From UBA1181 sp045639525 (lineage in GTDB: Bacteria; Bacteroidota; Bacteroidia; Bacteroidales; Paludibacteraceae), in the NCBI GenBank assembly GCA_045639525.1, contig JAZUDI010000020.1, positions 1 through 64,000 of the forward strand: 64,000 nt of DNA, read 5' to 3'. Shown piece by piece: positions 1-9,045 of the stretch. Below the pieces are notes generated by a model. It saw only the letters and a program-made list of their open reading frames with translations. It was not told the DNA's origin and ran no database searches. The number at the start of each line of letters is the position of its first letter. The stretch's first letter is position 1. The translations under genes and the position numbers were made by a program.

Positions 1-235
1 CATTTCTTTATTTTTTCGTACCCTTAAAGTTACGAATTTTTATCCACTTATCAAACTGATAATCAATATTTTAAGTGTATTTTTGGAGAGATTTTTTTTG
101 TCTCTCAAATTAGTTATGAATTAAATTTAAACAGTTTCTCACTATCTATCGATAATTTTTATATTTTTGCATTTTGATTTTGATTATACAAACAAGATAG
201 TAGATGTTGCTTTTTGCCTGATTTAAGGGGTTCAG
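1..235. other. AT-rich intergenic leader before the surface-protein pair
   Basis: No gene is seen here. A hairpin at about 85-108 (GGAGAGA, a T-rich loop, TCTCTC) could be a terminator or a leader hairpin. A Bacteroidota-like -7 box, TATTTTTG, lies at 162-169, about 105 bases before the likely start codon at 275. No good -33 TTTG is found at the usual 19-21 base spacing, so the promoter call is weak. Confidence 0.4.
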
Positions 236-274
236 ATGGGTGAAAAGTCAATTAAGAACCCGCAAAACACCAAT

Positions 275-754
275 ATGGGAAATTTCAAGCGTAAACAATG
301 GGTTATATTAGCTTCGCTCGTTCTTTGTGGCATGCCGCTATCTGCTACTAAGATCGTGCTGCTTTCTGCCGATGGTGATGAAAAGACTGTAGAGTTGACA
401 ACTGTTCAAAATGTTTCAATAGTTCATGATGTGAATAGTTTGTCGATGTCTGCTAACATGAAGGACGGTGAAAGAGTGGACCAAATAAAAACGTTGGTTT
501 TCAGTGACAAGTCAGAACTGTCGTATGTAAGTGCCACAAGTGCCAATGGGATGAACCTATATCCTAATCCTGTGACAGAATTATTGATTATATCGGGTGT
601 GGAAGATAATCTTCCTGTGACTATCACTGATATGAGTGGATGTGTAGTGAAATGTGTTATAGGCAATCGCATTGATGTATCGTCATTGCCAGACGGAATG
701 TATATCGTGGGTGTGGATGGAAAATATGCGAAGTTTAACAAAAAGAGTAAGTGA
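275..754 (+). CDS. Small secreted protein with T9SS type A sorting domain
   Basis: The product is about 159 residues. I use the ATG at 275, which places a Lys/Arg-rich n-region and a hydrophobic signal segment (WVILASLVLCG) at the N-terminus; an in-frame ATG at 236 would add 13 polar residues. After cleavage near SATK comes a short beta-rich region with the 'DG..K..EL..VQNVSI' pattern seen in many Bacteroidales surface proteins. The last 70 residues form a T9SS sorting domain: NLYPNPV, then DMSG, then DGMYIV, ending KKSK. It is therefore likely exported by T9SS and attached to the cell surface. Its stop codon overlaps the start of the next gene (TGATG), which implies translational coupling. 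Binding partner or substrate is unknown. Confidence 0.72.
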   Translation: MGNFKRKQWVILASLVLCGMPLSATKIVLLSADGDEKTVELTTVQNVSIVHDVNSLSMSANMKDGERVDQIKTLVFSDKSELSYVSATSANGMNLYPNPVTELLIISGVEDNLPVTITDMSGCVVKCVIGNRIDVSSLPDGMYIVGVDGKYAKFNKKSK

Positions 755-3714
755 TGAAGATGGAATACAAAAGAACTGTTTCGGCTATTCTAGTCTTGAT
801 AGCCACGCTGTTTGTTTCTTCCCAAATAAGTGCGCAAGAATATATATATTATTATAACAAAGGAGAGATTTCAAAGAAGACGAGTCTCTCTGACGTAGAT
901 AGTATTCGGGTGGAGGACTCTCGAGAGGCGGCATCGCATGGTTATCGAGCTGAGGGAAGCCTTTTGCAATTTAAGGATGGTGTGATGATTAACCAAACAC
1001 CGACGTGGGAGGTGGATAGCATTGCCTTAGAGCCAATGATGAAGGTGAAACATTTACTTTTAACTCAACTAAATGTTTCGGACACGCTATCGTTTCTTTG
1101 TCACCCTGATGGAGATGTGAAAATGGAGGACTTAAGTTGGACATCATCCGACAATAAGATCGCGGAGGTGGAATCAGGTGTGGTTACATCCCGAAATTAT
1201 GGTAATTGTATAATTACGGGAAAGTACAAAAGCCGCGAAATTTCGTGTGTTGTTACGGTAGCTGATTTGAAAGGGCACGACTATGTTGACTTAGGGCTCC
1301 CAAGTGGAACGCTTTGGGCGACAACTAATTTAGGATCAACATTGCCAGAGAAATGCGGCTCATATTACGCATGGGGAGAGGCTGGCAGTAAACCTGTTTT
1401 TTCCAAGGGGAATAGTGCGTGGTATGAGAAAGATATGGAAGTTATGATGGAGATGGGCGTTGTGGATGAAAATTATACTTTAAAAAGTGGTTATGATGCC
1501 GCAACTACGTCTTGGGGTAAATTTTGGAGGATGCCTACATCGAAGGAATTCGACGAACTTCTTTCTTTAAAATTTGCTTGGACCACCCTGAATAATCAAA
1601 AGGGTGTGCTTATAACTGGATATAATGGGAACACATTGTTCTTACCCTCTTCTGGCGGTTATGATGAAGCGGAAAAACAAAATCCTGAGGATCATTACTA
1701 TTGGACATCCTCTGCTATTGATTCTGACGATTGGGTGTCAGAGGAGATGGCATTATGTGCATCATCGTATTGGGGACAGTGGTTTGGTGTCTATTCGCAT
1801 AGTAAATACATTGGGGCTGTTATACGACCCGTTTTGAATGTGAAGAATAATGCGCAAGATACACTAATCGCTATTGATCAAACTGACTTGATATTGATGG
1901 ACATAGATTCCCCTGTTTCTTTAGGATTTTCTTGTTTTCCGACTGGTTCTGTACCTGTCTCAAGGGTGAGATGGAGCTCTTCGGATGAGAAGGTGGCAGT
2001 GGTTAAGAATGGAATCGTAACACCGGTAGGTGCTGGTGAGTGCCTCATCTCAGGATACTATAAGATGAGGGAGGTTACTTGCAAAGTAAAGGTTGAAAAA
2101 GAAGATTATGTTCTTTCTGATGAGGAATATGTTGACTTAGGACTTCCAAGTGGCACTTTGTGGGCAACTCGAAATATCTCCGCATTGGATATTGAGAATC
2201 CTGGGTTAAAATATGCGTGGGGTGAGGTTGCAGACAAAATTACGTTCTGGATAAATAATTATTCTTTCTATAGAGTTTCCACTACCTCTTTGTATCAAAA
2301 GGGTGTGATAGATGATTATTTTGAACTAACTGGCGAGTATGATGCCGCAACAGTTAAATTAGGAAAAGAGTGGCGAATGCCAAACCAACAAGAATTCGAG
2401 GAGTTATTTAAAGAGTGCAAAGTCAGGTATATAAAGGTGAATGATTGTCAAGGTGCTTTGTTCAAGGGTCCTAATAATAAATATTTGTTTCTCACTTCTT
2501 ACGAGAAATATTGGACCAGTTCAATTACGTCTGGTTCGGTGTACTACGCCAATGCGTTCCGCATTGACAGGGATACTTGCTATATAGAGGAGTTGGTAAG
2601 GGAAGATGCAGGACTCATTCGTCCAGTGAGAAAGAAACCTATAGCGGAGGGTGTTGTCATATCTATCGATAAACAATCCATAACAATGACAGAAGGGAAT
2701 GGTCCAGTCTCGTTGGGATATACATCATTGCCTGAGAGAGCGGTGAGGGTTTCTGATGTTGAGTGGTTGTCTTCTGATGAAACAGTTGCAATTGTAAAGA
2801 GCGGAATGGTCTTTGCTCTTGACAAGGGTGTTTGTACCATCACAGGGAAGTTGGGGGATCAAATAGTGTCGTGTGATGTGACTGTAAACGCACATGACAT
2901 AGCCATTGGTTACGATACGGTAAGAGGTGTGGCACTTTCTCCTGATTTCTCTCTTCGTTTTGTTTCTGATGTTTCAGTTTCCAAAGTAGAGTGGAGTAGT
3001 TCTGACGAACAAGTGGCTCTCGTCAAGAATGGCATGGTCCAATTCCTTTCAAAAGGTGAGTGTGTCGTCACGGGTAAATATAAAGGCAATGAGGTTTTTT
3101 GTGTAGTGATAGTTGATGAGGCGCCAGTCAACAGGATGATAGATGGACATGAATATGTGGATTTAAAGTTGCCGAGCGGAACGCTTTGGGCCACGGCTAA
3201 TTTGGGCGCCTCAAGTTCAAGTGAGAATGGTAACTTTTACGCATGGGGAGAGGTCTCTGGTAGAACAGAGTTCGGTGAATCTGAATGGATGTGGAATAAG
3301 GTTTCCTATGACGAATTATTAGAAAATAATGTAATCGACACGGCTGGGAATTTGACGGCGAAATACGATGCGGTAACCACGGCGTGGGGTGCAGGTCATG
3401 CCATTCCTACTCGTGAACAATTCCTTGAATTAGTGGATAACTGTACCTTTAAGGAAGCCACCTTGAGGGGTGTTAAGGGATTGATTTGTATTAGTAATCT
3501 GAATGATAATTTTATATTCTTCCCATTGGCAGGATTCCGAGAATCGATCGCGTGGAGCAACGAGGGAGTATATGGATATTATTGGAGTGCAACCTATTTA
3601 CCATCAAACGCAGGTTCAACCTATATGCTACTTGATATATATAGATATTTAGAGGAAAAATCGGGGTTTGCAAGGCCGAATAGTGGTTTTACCATACGTG
3701 CTGTTTACAAGTAG
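754..3714 (+). CDS. Large modular surface protein: three 'DLGLPSGTLWAT' domains alternating with Ig-like (BIG2) domains
   Basis: About 986 residues with an N-terminal signal peptide (hydrophobic run SAILVLIATLFVSS, cleavage near SAQ). The ATG at 754 overlaps the upstream TGA; GTG at 751 and ATG at 760 are alternatives. Three copies of a Bacteroidota surface domain beginning YVDLxLPSGTLWAT start near residues 175, 457 and 799. Each carries a YAWGE motif and a late (I/L)RPV-like or IRAV end. Ig-like domains with the W-SSD-----V-NG-V pattern sit at about 100-175, 380-455, 646-716 and 717-793. It has no recognisable T9SS tail of its own, unlike the coupled upstream gene, so it may depend on that partner or another route for surface display. 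Role is probably adhesion or glycan binding, by inference only. Confidence 0.75.
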   Translation: MKMEYKRTVSAILVLIATLFVSSQISAQEYIYYYNKGEISKKTSLSDVDSIRVEDSREAASHGYRAEGSLLQFKDGVMINQTPTWEVDSIALEPMMKVKHLLLTQLNVSDTLSFLCHPDGDVKMEDLSWTSSDNKIAEVESGVVTSRNYGNCIITGKYKSREISCVVTVADLKGHDYVDLGLPSGTLWATTNLGSTLPEKCGSYYAWGEAGSKPVFSKGNSAWYEKDMEVMMEMGVVDENYTLKSGYDAATTSWGKFWRMPTSKEFDELLSLKFAWTTLNNQKGVLITGYNGNTLFLPSSGGYDEAEKQNPEDHYYWTSSAIDSDDWVSEEMALCASSYWGQWFGVYSHSKYIGAVIRPVLNVKNNAQDTLIAIDQTDLILMDIDSPVSLGFSCFPTGSVPVSRVRWSSSDEKVAVVKNGIVTPVGAGECLISGYYKMREVTCKVKVEKEDYVLSDEEYVDLGLPSGTLWATRNISALDIENPGLKYAWGEVADKITFWINNYSFYRVSTTSLYQKGVIDDYFELTGEYDAATVKLGKEWRMPNQQEFEELFKECKVRYIKVNDCQGALFKGPNNKYLFLTSYEKYWTSSITSGSVYYANAFRIDRDTCYIEELVREDAGLIRPVRKKPIAEGVVISIDKQSITMTEGNGPVSLGYTSLPERAVRVSDVEWLSSDETVAIVKSGMVFALDKGVCTITGKLGDQIVSCDVTVNAHDIAIGYDTVRGVALSPDFSLRFVSDVSVSKVEWSSSDEQVALVKNGMVQFLSKGECVVTGKYKGNEVFCVVIVDEAPVNRMIDGHEYVDLKLPSGTLWATANLGASSSSENGNFYAWGEVSGRTEFGESEWMWNKVSYDELLENNVIDTAGNLTAKYDAVTTAWGAGHAIPTREQFLELVDNCTFKEATLRGVKGLICISNLNDNFIFFPLAGFRESIAWSNEGVYGYYWSATYLPSNAGSTYMLLDIYRYLEEKSGFARPNSGFTIRAVYK

Positions 3715-3756
3715 AGAAATAGATGAGATTGCGGGTAGATTTCCTCTGATTAGGAT

Positions 3757-3796
3757 AAACCGCGGGAGTTTGAACTTCCGCGGTTTGTTTTTTTTC
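3757..3796 (+). terminator. Rho-independent terminator of the surface-protein pair
   Basis: A strong stem AAACCGCGG (3757-3765) pairs with CCGCGGTTT (3778-3786), extended inward by GAGTT/AACTT, and is followed by a run of T. It sits between convergent genes; the T-run favours the plus strand. Confidence 0.85.
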
Positions 3797-4263
3797 TATT
3801 TCTTCCACATGCTGTATGGCATGTTCGCCAAATTCGAATTGGTGTATCGTTTGTCGTGGGATACCTCCTCGCCGATCCAATCAGGCTTTTCGAAGGGTTG
3901 ATCCTCCGATTTCAGTTCGATTTCAGCCACCACGAGACCTTGGTTGTCGCCTAAAAATTCGTCCACTTCCCAGATGTTGCCACCGAAAGGGATCTTTCGT
4001 CTGTACTTCTCCACAGATGGTGTTTTCGCTAGGGAGAAGAGTGCTTGCGCATCCTCCATGGGAATGTCGTACTCTATTTCGATGCGTGAAATATTATTGG
4101 CCTTTCCCTTGATGGTCAACTTGGCTTTGTCGCCTTCGATGCGTACGCGCACGGTATTCCCTTTGGGTTCGTTCAGATAGGCCTGGCGATAGTAGACAGG
4201 CTCCGCCAAACACTTCCAATCATCGTTTTTTACCAAAAACTTACGTTCTATCTCTATGTTCAT
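3796..4263 (-). CDS. CYTH domain protein (triphosphate tunnel metalloenzyme)
   Basis: 155 residues, the usual length for a stand-alone bacterial CYTH protein. It begins with the diagnostic EIERKFLV motif. Further Arg/Lys and Glu residues on beta strands (VRVRI, KLTIKGKA, IEIEYDIP, EVDEF, VVAEIELKSED) match the charged tunnel that binds triphosphates and divalent metal. Members hydrolyse tripolyphosphate or thiamine triphosphate, or in a few cases act as class IV adenylate cyclases; the substrate cannot be told from sequence alone. It is transcribed divergently from the glycosyltransferase at 4345 and convergently with the surface-protein pair. Confidence 0.88.
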   Translation of the reverse strand: MNIEIERKFLVKNDDWKCLAEPVYYRQAYLNEPKGNTVRVRIEGDKAKLTIKGKANNISRIEIEYDIPMEDAQALFSLAKTPSVEKYRRKIPFGGNIWEVDEFLGDNQGLVVAEIELKSEDQPFEKPDWIGEEVSHDKRYTNSNLANMPYSMWKK

Positions 4264-4291
4264 ACTTAAACCATGTTAATCAAGGTGCAAA

Positions 4292-4324
4292 TTTAAGATA
4301 ATTCGCCACTATTTTGTATATTTG
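4292..4324 (+). promoter_or_regulatory. Bacteroidota-type promoter for the 4345 gene cluster
   Basis: A -33-like TTTA at 4292-4295 and a -7 box TATATTTG at 4317-4324, spaced by 21 bases, lie just upstream of the ATG at 4345. Transcription would begin a few bases after 4324. Confidence 0.6.
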
Positions 4325-4344
4325 TAAAATTAAAGAATGTCGTT

Positions 4345-5238
4345 ATGGAACTCTCCATCTGCATACCCATTTACAATCAAAATGTCACGCCGCTTGTCAA
4401 TGAGTTGCGCGCCCAAGCGCTTCGTGCGGATTGCCAATTTGAGATATTGTTGATGGATGACGCCTCTACCCGTTACAAAGAGGCAAACAGTCGGTTGCGA
4501 GAGTTGGAGGGTGTCCGTTTCATCGGGTTGGAGAAGAATGTGGGGCGCTCCGCTATCCGTAACAAATTGGCGGATGAGGCCTTTTACGACTACCTGCTCT
4601 TTATGGATTGCGACGTATTGCCCTATAGCCCTGATTTTCTGGAGAAATACCTTCAAATGGAGGGCCACGATGTGGTCGTGGGTGGCTACAAATATGAGGA
4701 ACAACCCATATCGGCGGCCTATACGCTCCGTTGGAAGTATGGCAAAAACAGGGAGGAGCGAAGTGCGGCGGAGCGAAGCCGTCGGCCTAACGACTCATTC
4801 TCGACCTTTAATTTTTTAATCAAGAAATCCATATTCAATCAAGTTCGGTTTGACGAGTCGCTCAAAGGGTACGGACATGAGGATACCTTCTTCGGCATCT
4901 CCTTGAAGGAGGCGGGCGTCAAGGTGACGCACATCGATAATCCGTTGTTGCACTTGGGATATGATAATTCAGCGGTATTCTTAGAGAAGAGCCGCAACTC
5001 GGTGCATAACCTATGGGCTATCTACGGAAAGGTGGCGGATAGGGATGGCTTTGCGGATAGCGTGAAACTGTTGCGCTACTACCGATCCTTGGAGCGTAGT
5101 GGTCTGGTGTCGCTCTGTGCGACGCTCTTCACCTATGCTGATAAGGTGCTTCAATATAATCTATTGGGAAGCTCCCCCTTTCTTTTTCTATTTGACTTAT
5201 ACAAATTAGGAACCCTATGCGTCTGTTCAAGTCACTGA
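4345..5238 (+). CDS. Family 2 glycosyltransferase
   Basis: 297 residues with a GT-A fold N-terminus: SICIPIYNQ strand, the DDAS nucleotide-binding Asp pair, NVGRSAIRN, and a D-x-D-like MDCDVLP metal site around residue 92. A later GYGHEDTFFG motif is the usual Glu-Asp catalytic region of this family. The donor and acceptor sugars are not predictable. The coding region ends 22 bases inside the next gene (start 5217), so the protease downstream is probably translated from the same mRNA. Confidence 0.86.
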   Translation: MELSICIPIYNQNVTPLVNELRAQALRADCQFEILLMDDASTRYKEANSRLRELEGVRFIGLEKNVGRSAIRNKLADEAFYDYLLFMDCDVLPYSPDFLEKYLQMEGHDVVVGGYKYEEQPISAAYTLRWKYGKNREERSAAERSRRPNDSFSTFNFLIKKSIFNQVRFDESLKGYGHEDTFFGISLKEAGVKVTHIDNPLLHLGYDNSAVFLEKSRNSVHNLWAIYGKVADRDGFADSVKLLRYYRSLERSGLVSLCATLFTYADKVLQYNLLGSSPFLFLFDLYKLGTLCVCSSH

Positions 5239-7406
5239 TACTCTTGTCGCTCATTCTCGCTCCTTTCGGGCTGAATGCGCAGATCAGCCATGGGGGAAGT
5301 CCAATGCCTTGGCGGTTGGGAGAGAGTGCGTTAAGAGGGATGACGGATGAACGGGTAGTGCTGCCATCTATTGATACGGCTGAGATCCGCATGCAATCGG
5401 CCCAGCGGGAGATGCGTTGCGGCGCGGAGCGTTTTGCCTACGCTTTTCAGGTGGATTATACACCGGAGAATTCCGGCGTCATCTATCGTTTGGCGGATGG
5501 TTCCCAGGTGTGGCGTCTCCATATTGTTTCCGAGGGGGCCCACTCTTTGAATATCATCTTTGACGAATACCAATTGGACAATCGCTCCCGATTGTTCCTT
5601 TACAATCCTGACCGAAGCGTGGTGTTGGGTTCATTCACGTCGGAGAATAACTCTCCGTCTGGTGTTTTGGCAACCGCACCCGTGACGGGAGACGAAGTGG
5701 TGGTGGAGTTGATTATGCCGGCGGAGAGCGATACCAAGTTGAGGATCGGAAGTGTGAACCACGATTATGTGGGATTGCGCAAATTGCCCACTTACGATAC
5801 ATCTGCTGGTTGCCAGGTGGATGCCTGTGAGGTGGAGGGACATGAATTGCAAATGCGTAGTTCCGTGCTCTATATTATCGACGGCACGACATTCTGTTCC
5901 GGCAACATGATCAACAATGTCCGTCACGACGGGACCCCCTATCTGATCACCTCTACCCACTGTTTTTTTGACCGTCACGATAGTTTCGTCCCTGAAAAGG
6001 CGGAGCGAAGTGTATTCTTTTTCAACTACGAGAAGCCTCATTGTTTGGGCGGTGTGAAGGGAACGACTGAGATGAGCGTGGCGGGTGCGAATGTCGCATT
6101 CGCTTTGGTCACTTCGGATGCCATGGTGTTGCGTTTGAGCGATCGCCCGCCGTTGGACTATCGTGTCTATTATGCGGGATGGAATCTGACGGAGCAACCA
6201 CAAGGCCCCTTTTATAGTTTGCACCACGCATGCAGCGATATGTTGAAGATATCGGTGGAGGAGGATGATATCCATATCGGTAGTTTCGACTATAACGACC
6301 TATTCCTACCTAATAAGCATTGGTGGGTTGAAAATTGGGAGTTAGGCATCATGGAGGGTGGATCATCAGGAGCTGCGCTTTTCGATGAGTCTGGCTTGGT
6401 CTTGGGTTCCCTTTCGGGGGGAGCCACCAGCGAATCTTGTGGTTCGCCTGGTTATGACACCTATTGGGCGATGCGTATTGCATGGCCGGAGGGATTGGGC
6501 GACCTATTGGACCCCGATCATACCCAAACACAGCGGGTGGAGGGTATGGAGGCTAACGAGAATCCTTGCCGCCGTCTGACCAATTGGGAAGAGGTGGATG
6601 AGATCCATAGCATGGCACGTCACGAGCAGTATGCGGCAGGACATAATTCGGCAGGTATCGACGAGTACGCCGAGCGTTTTTCGTTGGGGGCGGAGAAATC
6701 GGTCTTGTATGGTATCCATTTTATGGCCTACGAGGGGAGATATTCTGAACAAGATGAGGTCTTTCTCCGTATTTACAGGGGAGATTCCTTGCCTGGCGAG
6801 GTGGTGAAGGAGGAGCTGATCCGATTGTCGGCTACTGAGTATGTCATGCGCTCCCGTCTGTTTAAAGAGACGGCTGTCGGGGATTGGTCCTTGCGGGACA
6901 ACTACTTCCGACTTGAAGAGCCGATCGTGGTGGATTCCCTCCTCTTCATCGGTGTGAAGTTGAATAATAGGGCTGAATTACCATTTGCCCTCTGCCATAC
7001 GGAAGGTATGGATCGGAAGACGAATACCGCTTTCTTCAACGATGGGGGTATTTGGTATCCTTTTGAGGGGCATCACCCCTATTACCCCTATCCGACCGCA
7101 CTTTTCATCGAGCCGGAGGTGCAGGTGGGAAGTGGCGTGGTCGCGACGGTGGACCATATTGCGGATAAGGGTGTCGCCTCGCTGTTGACCAATCCGGTGA
7201 CGGACTGCGCATTGATCGCTTTCCCGAGGGAAGAGCAATTAATGTCTTACGAAATATATAACATGCACGGAGAGAAGATGGATGCGAAAGAGGTGGCGGG
7301 CAGCGCCTCTCCCCTCAGGGTAGATACCCCTTACGCACCAGGACTTTATCTTATCCGATTGATGTTCGAATCGCATGTGGAGACACTTAAAATGGTGAAA
7401 CGATGA
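5217..7406 (+). CDS. Secreted trypsin-like serine protease with T9SS sorting domain
   Basis: 729 residues. The signal peptide is hydrophobic (LILLSLILAPFG) with a likely cut at LNAQ. The protease domain resembles lysyl-endopeptidase-type S1 enzymes: catalytic His in ITSTHCFF (about residue 247) and nucleophilic Ser in GGSSGAAL (about residue 384), with Cys residues nearby suited to disulfides. A beta-rich middle region follows, and the last 75 residues (LLTNPVTD, YNMHGEK, PGLYLI, ETLKMVKR) match a T9SS type A tail. Predicted role: an extracellular or surface endopeptidase. It overlaps the upstream glycosyltransferase by 22 bases and the next gene by 4 bases (ATGA). Confidence 0.85.
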   Translation: MRLFKSLILLSLILAPFGLNAQISHGGSPMPWRLGESALRGMTDERVVLPSIDTAEIRMQSAQREMRCGAERFAYAFQVDYTPENSGVIYRLADGSQVWRLHIVSEGAHSLNIIFDEYQLDNRSRLFLYNPDRSVVLGSFTSENNSPSGVLATAPVTGDEVVVELIMPAESDTKLRIGSVNHDYVGLRKLPTYDTSAGCQVDACEVEGHELQMRSSVLYIIDGTTFCSGNMINNVRHDGTPYLITSTHCFFDRHDSFVPEKAERSVFFFNYEKPHCLGGVKGTTEMSVAGANVAFALVTSDAMVLRLSDRPPLDYRVYYAGWNLTEQPQGPFYSLHHACSDMLKISVEEDDIHIGSFDYNDLFLPNKHWWVENWELGIMEGGSSGAALFDESGLVLGSLSGGATSESCGSPGYDTYWAMRIAWPEGLGDLLDPDHTQTQRVEGMEANENPCRRLTNWEEVDEIHSMARHEQYAAGHNSAGIDEYAERFSLGAEKSVLYGIHFMAYEGRYSEQDEVFLRIYRGDSLPGEVVKEELIRLSATEYVMRSRLFKETAVGDWSLRDNYFRLEEPIVVDSLLFIGVKLNNRAELPFALCHTEGMDRKTNTAFFNDGGIWYPFEGHHPYYPYPTALFIEPEVQVGSGVVATVDHIADKGVASLLTNPVTDCALIAFPREEQLMSYEIYNMHGEKMDAKEVAGSASPLRVDTPYAPGLYLIRLMFESHVETLKMVKR

Positions 7407-7936
7407 GTAGTGAAAAGGCGGCATTGAGAAGAGAAATCAAGGCGGCGGTGAAGGCCCTGCCTGAGGAGCAGAAGCGGAAGCGTTCGGAGCGTGTGTTGAC
7501 CTCTTTGGAACGCAACAAATACTTCCGTTCCGCCCAAAGCGTGCTGATGTTCTGGTCGCTTCCCGACGAGGTGATGACGCATGATTTTGTGGAGAAGTGG
7601 AGTGCGGAGAAGCGCATTCTATTACCCGTGGTGGTGGGTGACAAGTTGGAGGTGCGACGCTACGAAGGGAGGGATCGTCTGCGGCTGGGCAGTTTTGACA
7701 TCCAGGAGCCGGTAGGCGAGTTGGTGACGGATTACGCCTCCATTGATTTGGTGGTGGTGCCGGGTGTCGGATTCGACGTGGAGGGACATCGCCTTGGCAG
7801 AGGGAAGGGTTATTACGACCGCCTTTTGCCGCAACTCAAGGCGCGACGCATCGGCATCTGTTTCCCCGAACAATTTGTGCCAAAAGTGCCAAGTGACCCT
7901 TGGGATGTAAATGTGAAGGAAATAATAATTGATTAG
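7403..7936 (+). CDS. 5-formyltetrahydrofolate cyclo-ligase
   Basis: 177 residues, typical length. It converts 5-formyl-THF to 5,10-methenyl-THF with ATP in the cytoplasm. The N-terminal R-REIKAAVKAL helix and the C-terminal nucleotide-binding motif GRGKGYYDRLL (after PGVGFD) are diagnostic. The ATG overlaps the protease TGA in ATGA, and aroB begins 4 bases after the stop, so it sits inside a tightly packed operon of otherwise unrelated functions. Confidence 0.93.
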   Translation: MSSEKAALRREIKAAVKALPEEQKRKRSERVLTSLERNKYFRSAQSVLMFWSLPDEVMTHDFVEKWSAEKRILLPVVVGDKLEVRRYEGRDRLRLGSFDIQEPVGELVTDYASIDLVVVPGVGFDVEGHRLGRGKGYYDRLLPQLKARRIGICFPEQFVPKVPSDPWDVNVKEIIID

Positions 7937-7940
7937 ATAT

Positions 7941-9002
7941 ATGAATAACGAGCAAGTTATCAAGTTGGGCAATTTGGAGACCATTTTGCCTGAAGAGTTG
8001 GGAACCCGTTCCAAGCGTTCCATTTTCGTATTGGTGGATGAGAACACCCAACGCCTCTGTCTGCCTAAATTGGCTGGTATGGGCATCCCTGAGGATCATG
8101 TGATCTGCATCAAGGCGGGTGACGATAATAAGAGTTTGGAGGCGTTGGCCTCTGTTTGGCAACACTTATGTAGCCATGGTGCTACCCGTAAATCTTTGAT
8201 GATCAATTTGGGTGGCGGTATGGTGACCGATTTGGGTGGTTTCGCCGCTTCGACCTTCAAGCGCGGTATGGATTACATCAATATTCCTACCACTTTGTTG
8301 GGTACTATCGACGCTGCGGTAGGCGGTAAGACTGGCATCAATTTCGGTGGATTGAAGAATGAGATCGGTGTGATCAACTCCTCCCAATCGGTCTTGATCG
8401 ACGTGAACTTCCTCCGTACATTGGACAAAGAGAATTTCCTCTCCGGTTATGCTGAGATGATCAAGCATGGTTTGATCTCCAACCGTGAGGTGTGGAACCA
8501 TATCACCTCGTATGATTTGGATCATGTGAATTACGACACATTGCCTGCCTTGGTGGAGGAGTCCATTAATGTGAAGCGTGAGGTGGTGAAGGTGGATCCA
8601 ACAGAGAAGGGTATCCGCAAGGCGTTGAACTTCGGTCACACCGTGGGACACGCTTTCGAGAGCTACGCTATTCAACAGAATGACACCAAGTTACATGGTT
8701 ATGCGGTGGCTTGGGGTATGATCTCCGAATTGTATCTCTCCTACAAATTGGTCGGATTCCCTAAGGAGGAGTTCTATCAGGCGATTAACTTGATCAAGGA
8801 GAATTATGGATCGCTCTATATTACTTGCAAAGAGTACGATTTGTTGTACGAATTGATGACGCACGACAAGAAGAATGAAGGTGACGGTCGTATCCTCTTT
8901 ACCCTATTGGGCGGTATCGGTGATATCCGCATCAATACCTCAGTCGAGAAGAAGGATATTTTCGAGTCGCTCGACTTCTACCGCGACACCATGGGTATGT
9001 AA
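7941..9002 (+). CDS. aroB: 3-dehydroquinate synthase
   Basis: About 353 residues from the ATG at 7941; a TTG at 7929 in frame overlaps the upstream gene and is less likely. The enzyme performs the second step of the shikimate pathway, converting DAHP to 3-dehydroquinate with NAD+ and Zn2+. Visible motifs are GGGMVTDLGGF, TTLLGTIDAAVGGKTG and the metal-binding Glu/His set including EMIKHG and the NFGHTVGHAFE helix. aroA follows 43 bases downstream, so two shikimate steps are co-transcribed. Confidence 0.95.
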   Translation: MNNEQVIKLGNLETILPEELGTRSKRSIFVLVDENTQRLCLPKLAGMGIPEDHVICIKAGDDNKSLEALASVWQHLCSHGATRKSLMINLGGGMVTDLGGFAASTFKRGMDYINIPTTLLGTIDAAVGGKTGINFGGLKNEIGVINSSQSVLIDVNFLRTLDKENFLSGYAEMIKHGLISNREVWNHITSYDLDHVNYDTLPALVEESINVKREVVKVDPTEKGIRKALNFGHTVGHAFESYAIQQNDTKLHGYAVAWGMISELYLSYKLVGFPKEEFYQAINLIKENYGSLYITCKEYDLLYELMTHDKKNEGDGRILFTLLGGIGDIRINTSVEKKDIFESLDFYRDTMGM

Positions 9003-9045
9003 TTGGGGGTATGTAATATTCACGAAAGAAAAAGGATTAGGAATT

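Noticed and set aside
236..274. Earlier ATG for the first secreted protein
   Set aside because: Adds 13 polar residues before the signal peptide; the internal ATG at 275 gives a normal signal sequence.
8166..8675. Long open frame antisense to aroB (and similar ones opposite gltB, asnB, DUF1015 and others)
   Set aside because: The sense genes are clearly real; antisense openness follows from their codon use and shows no start signals or families.
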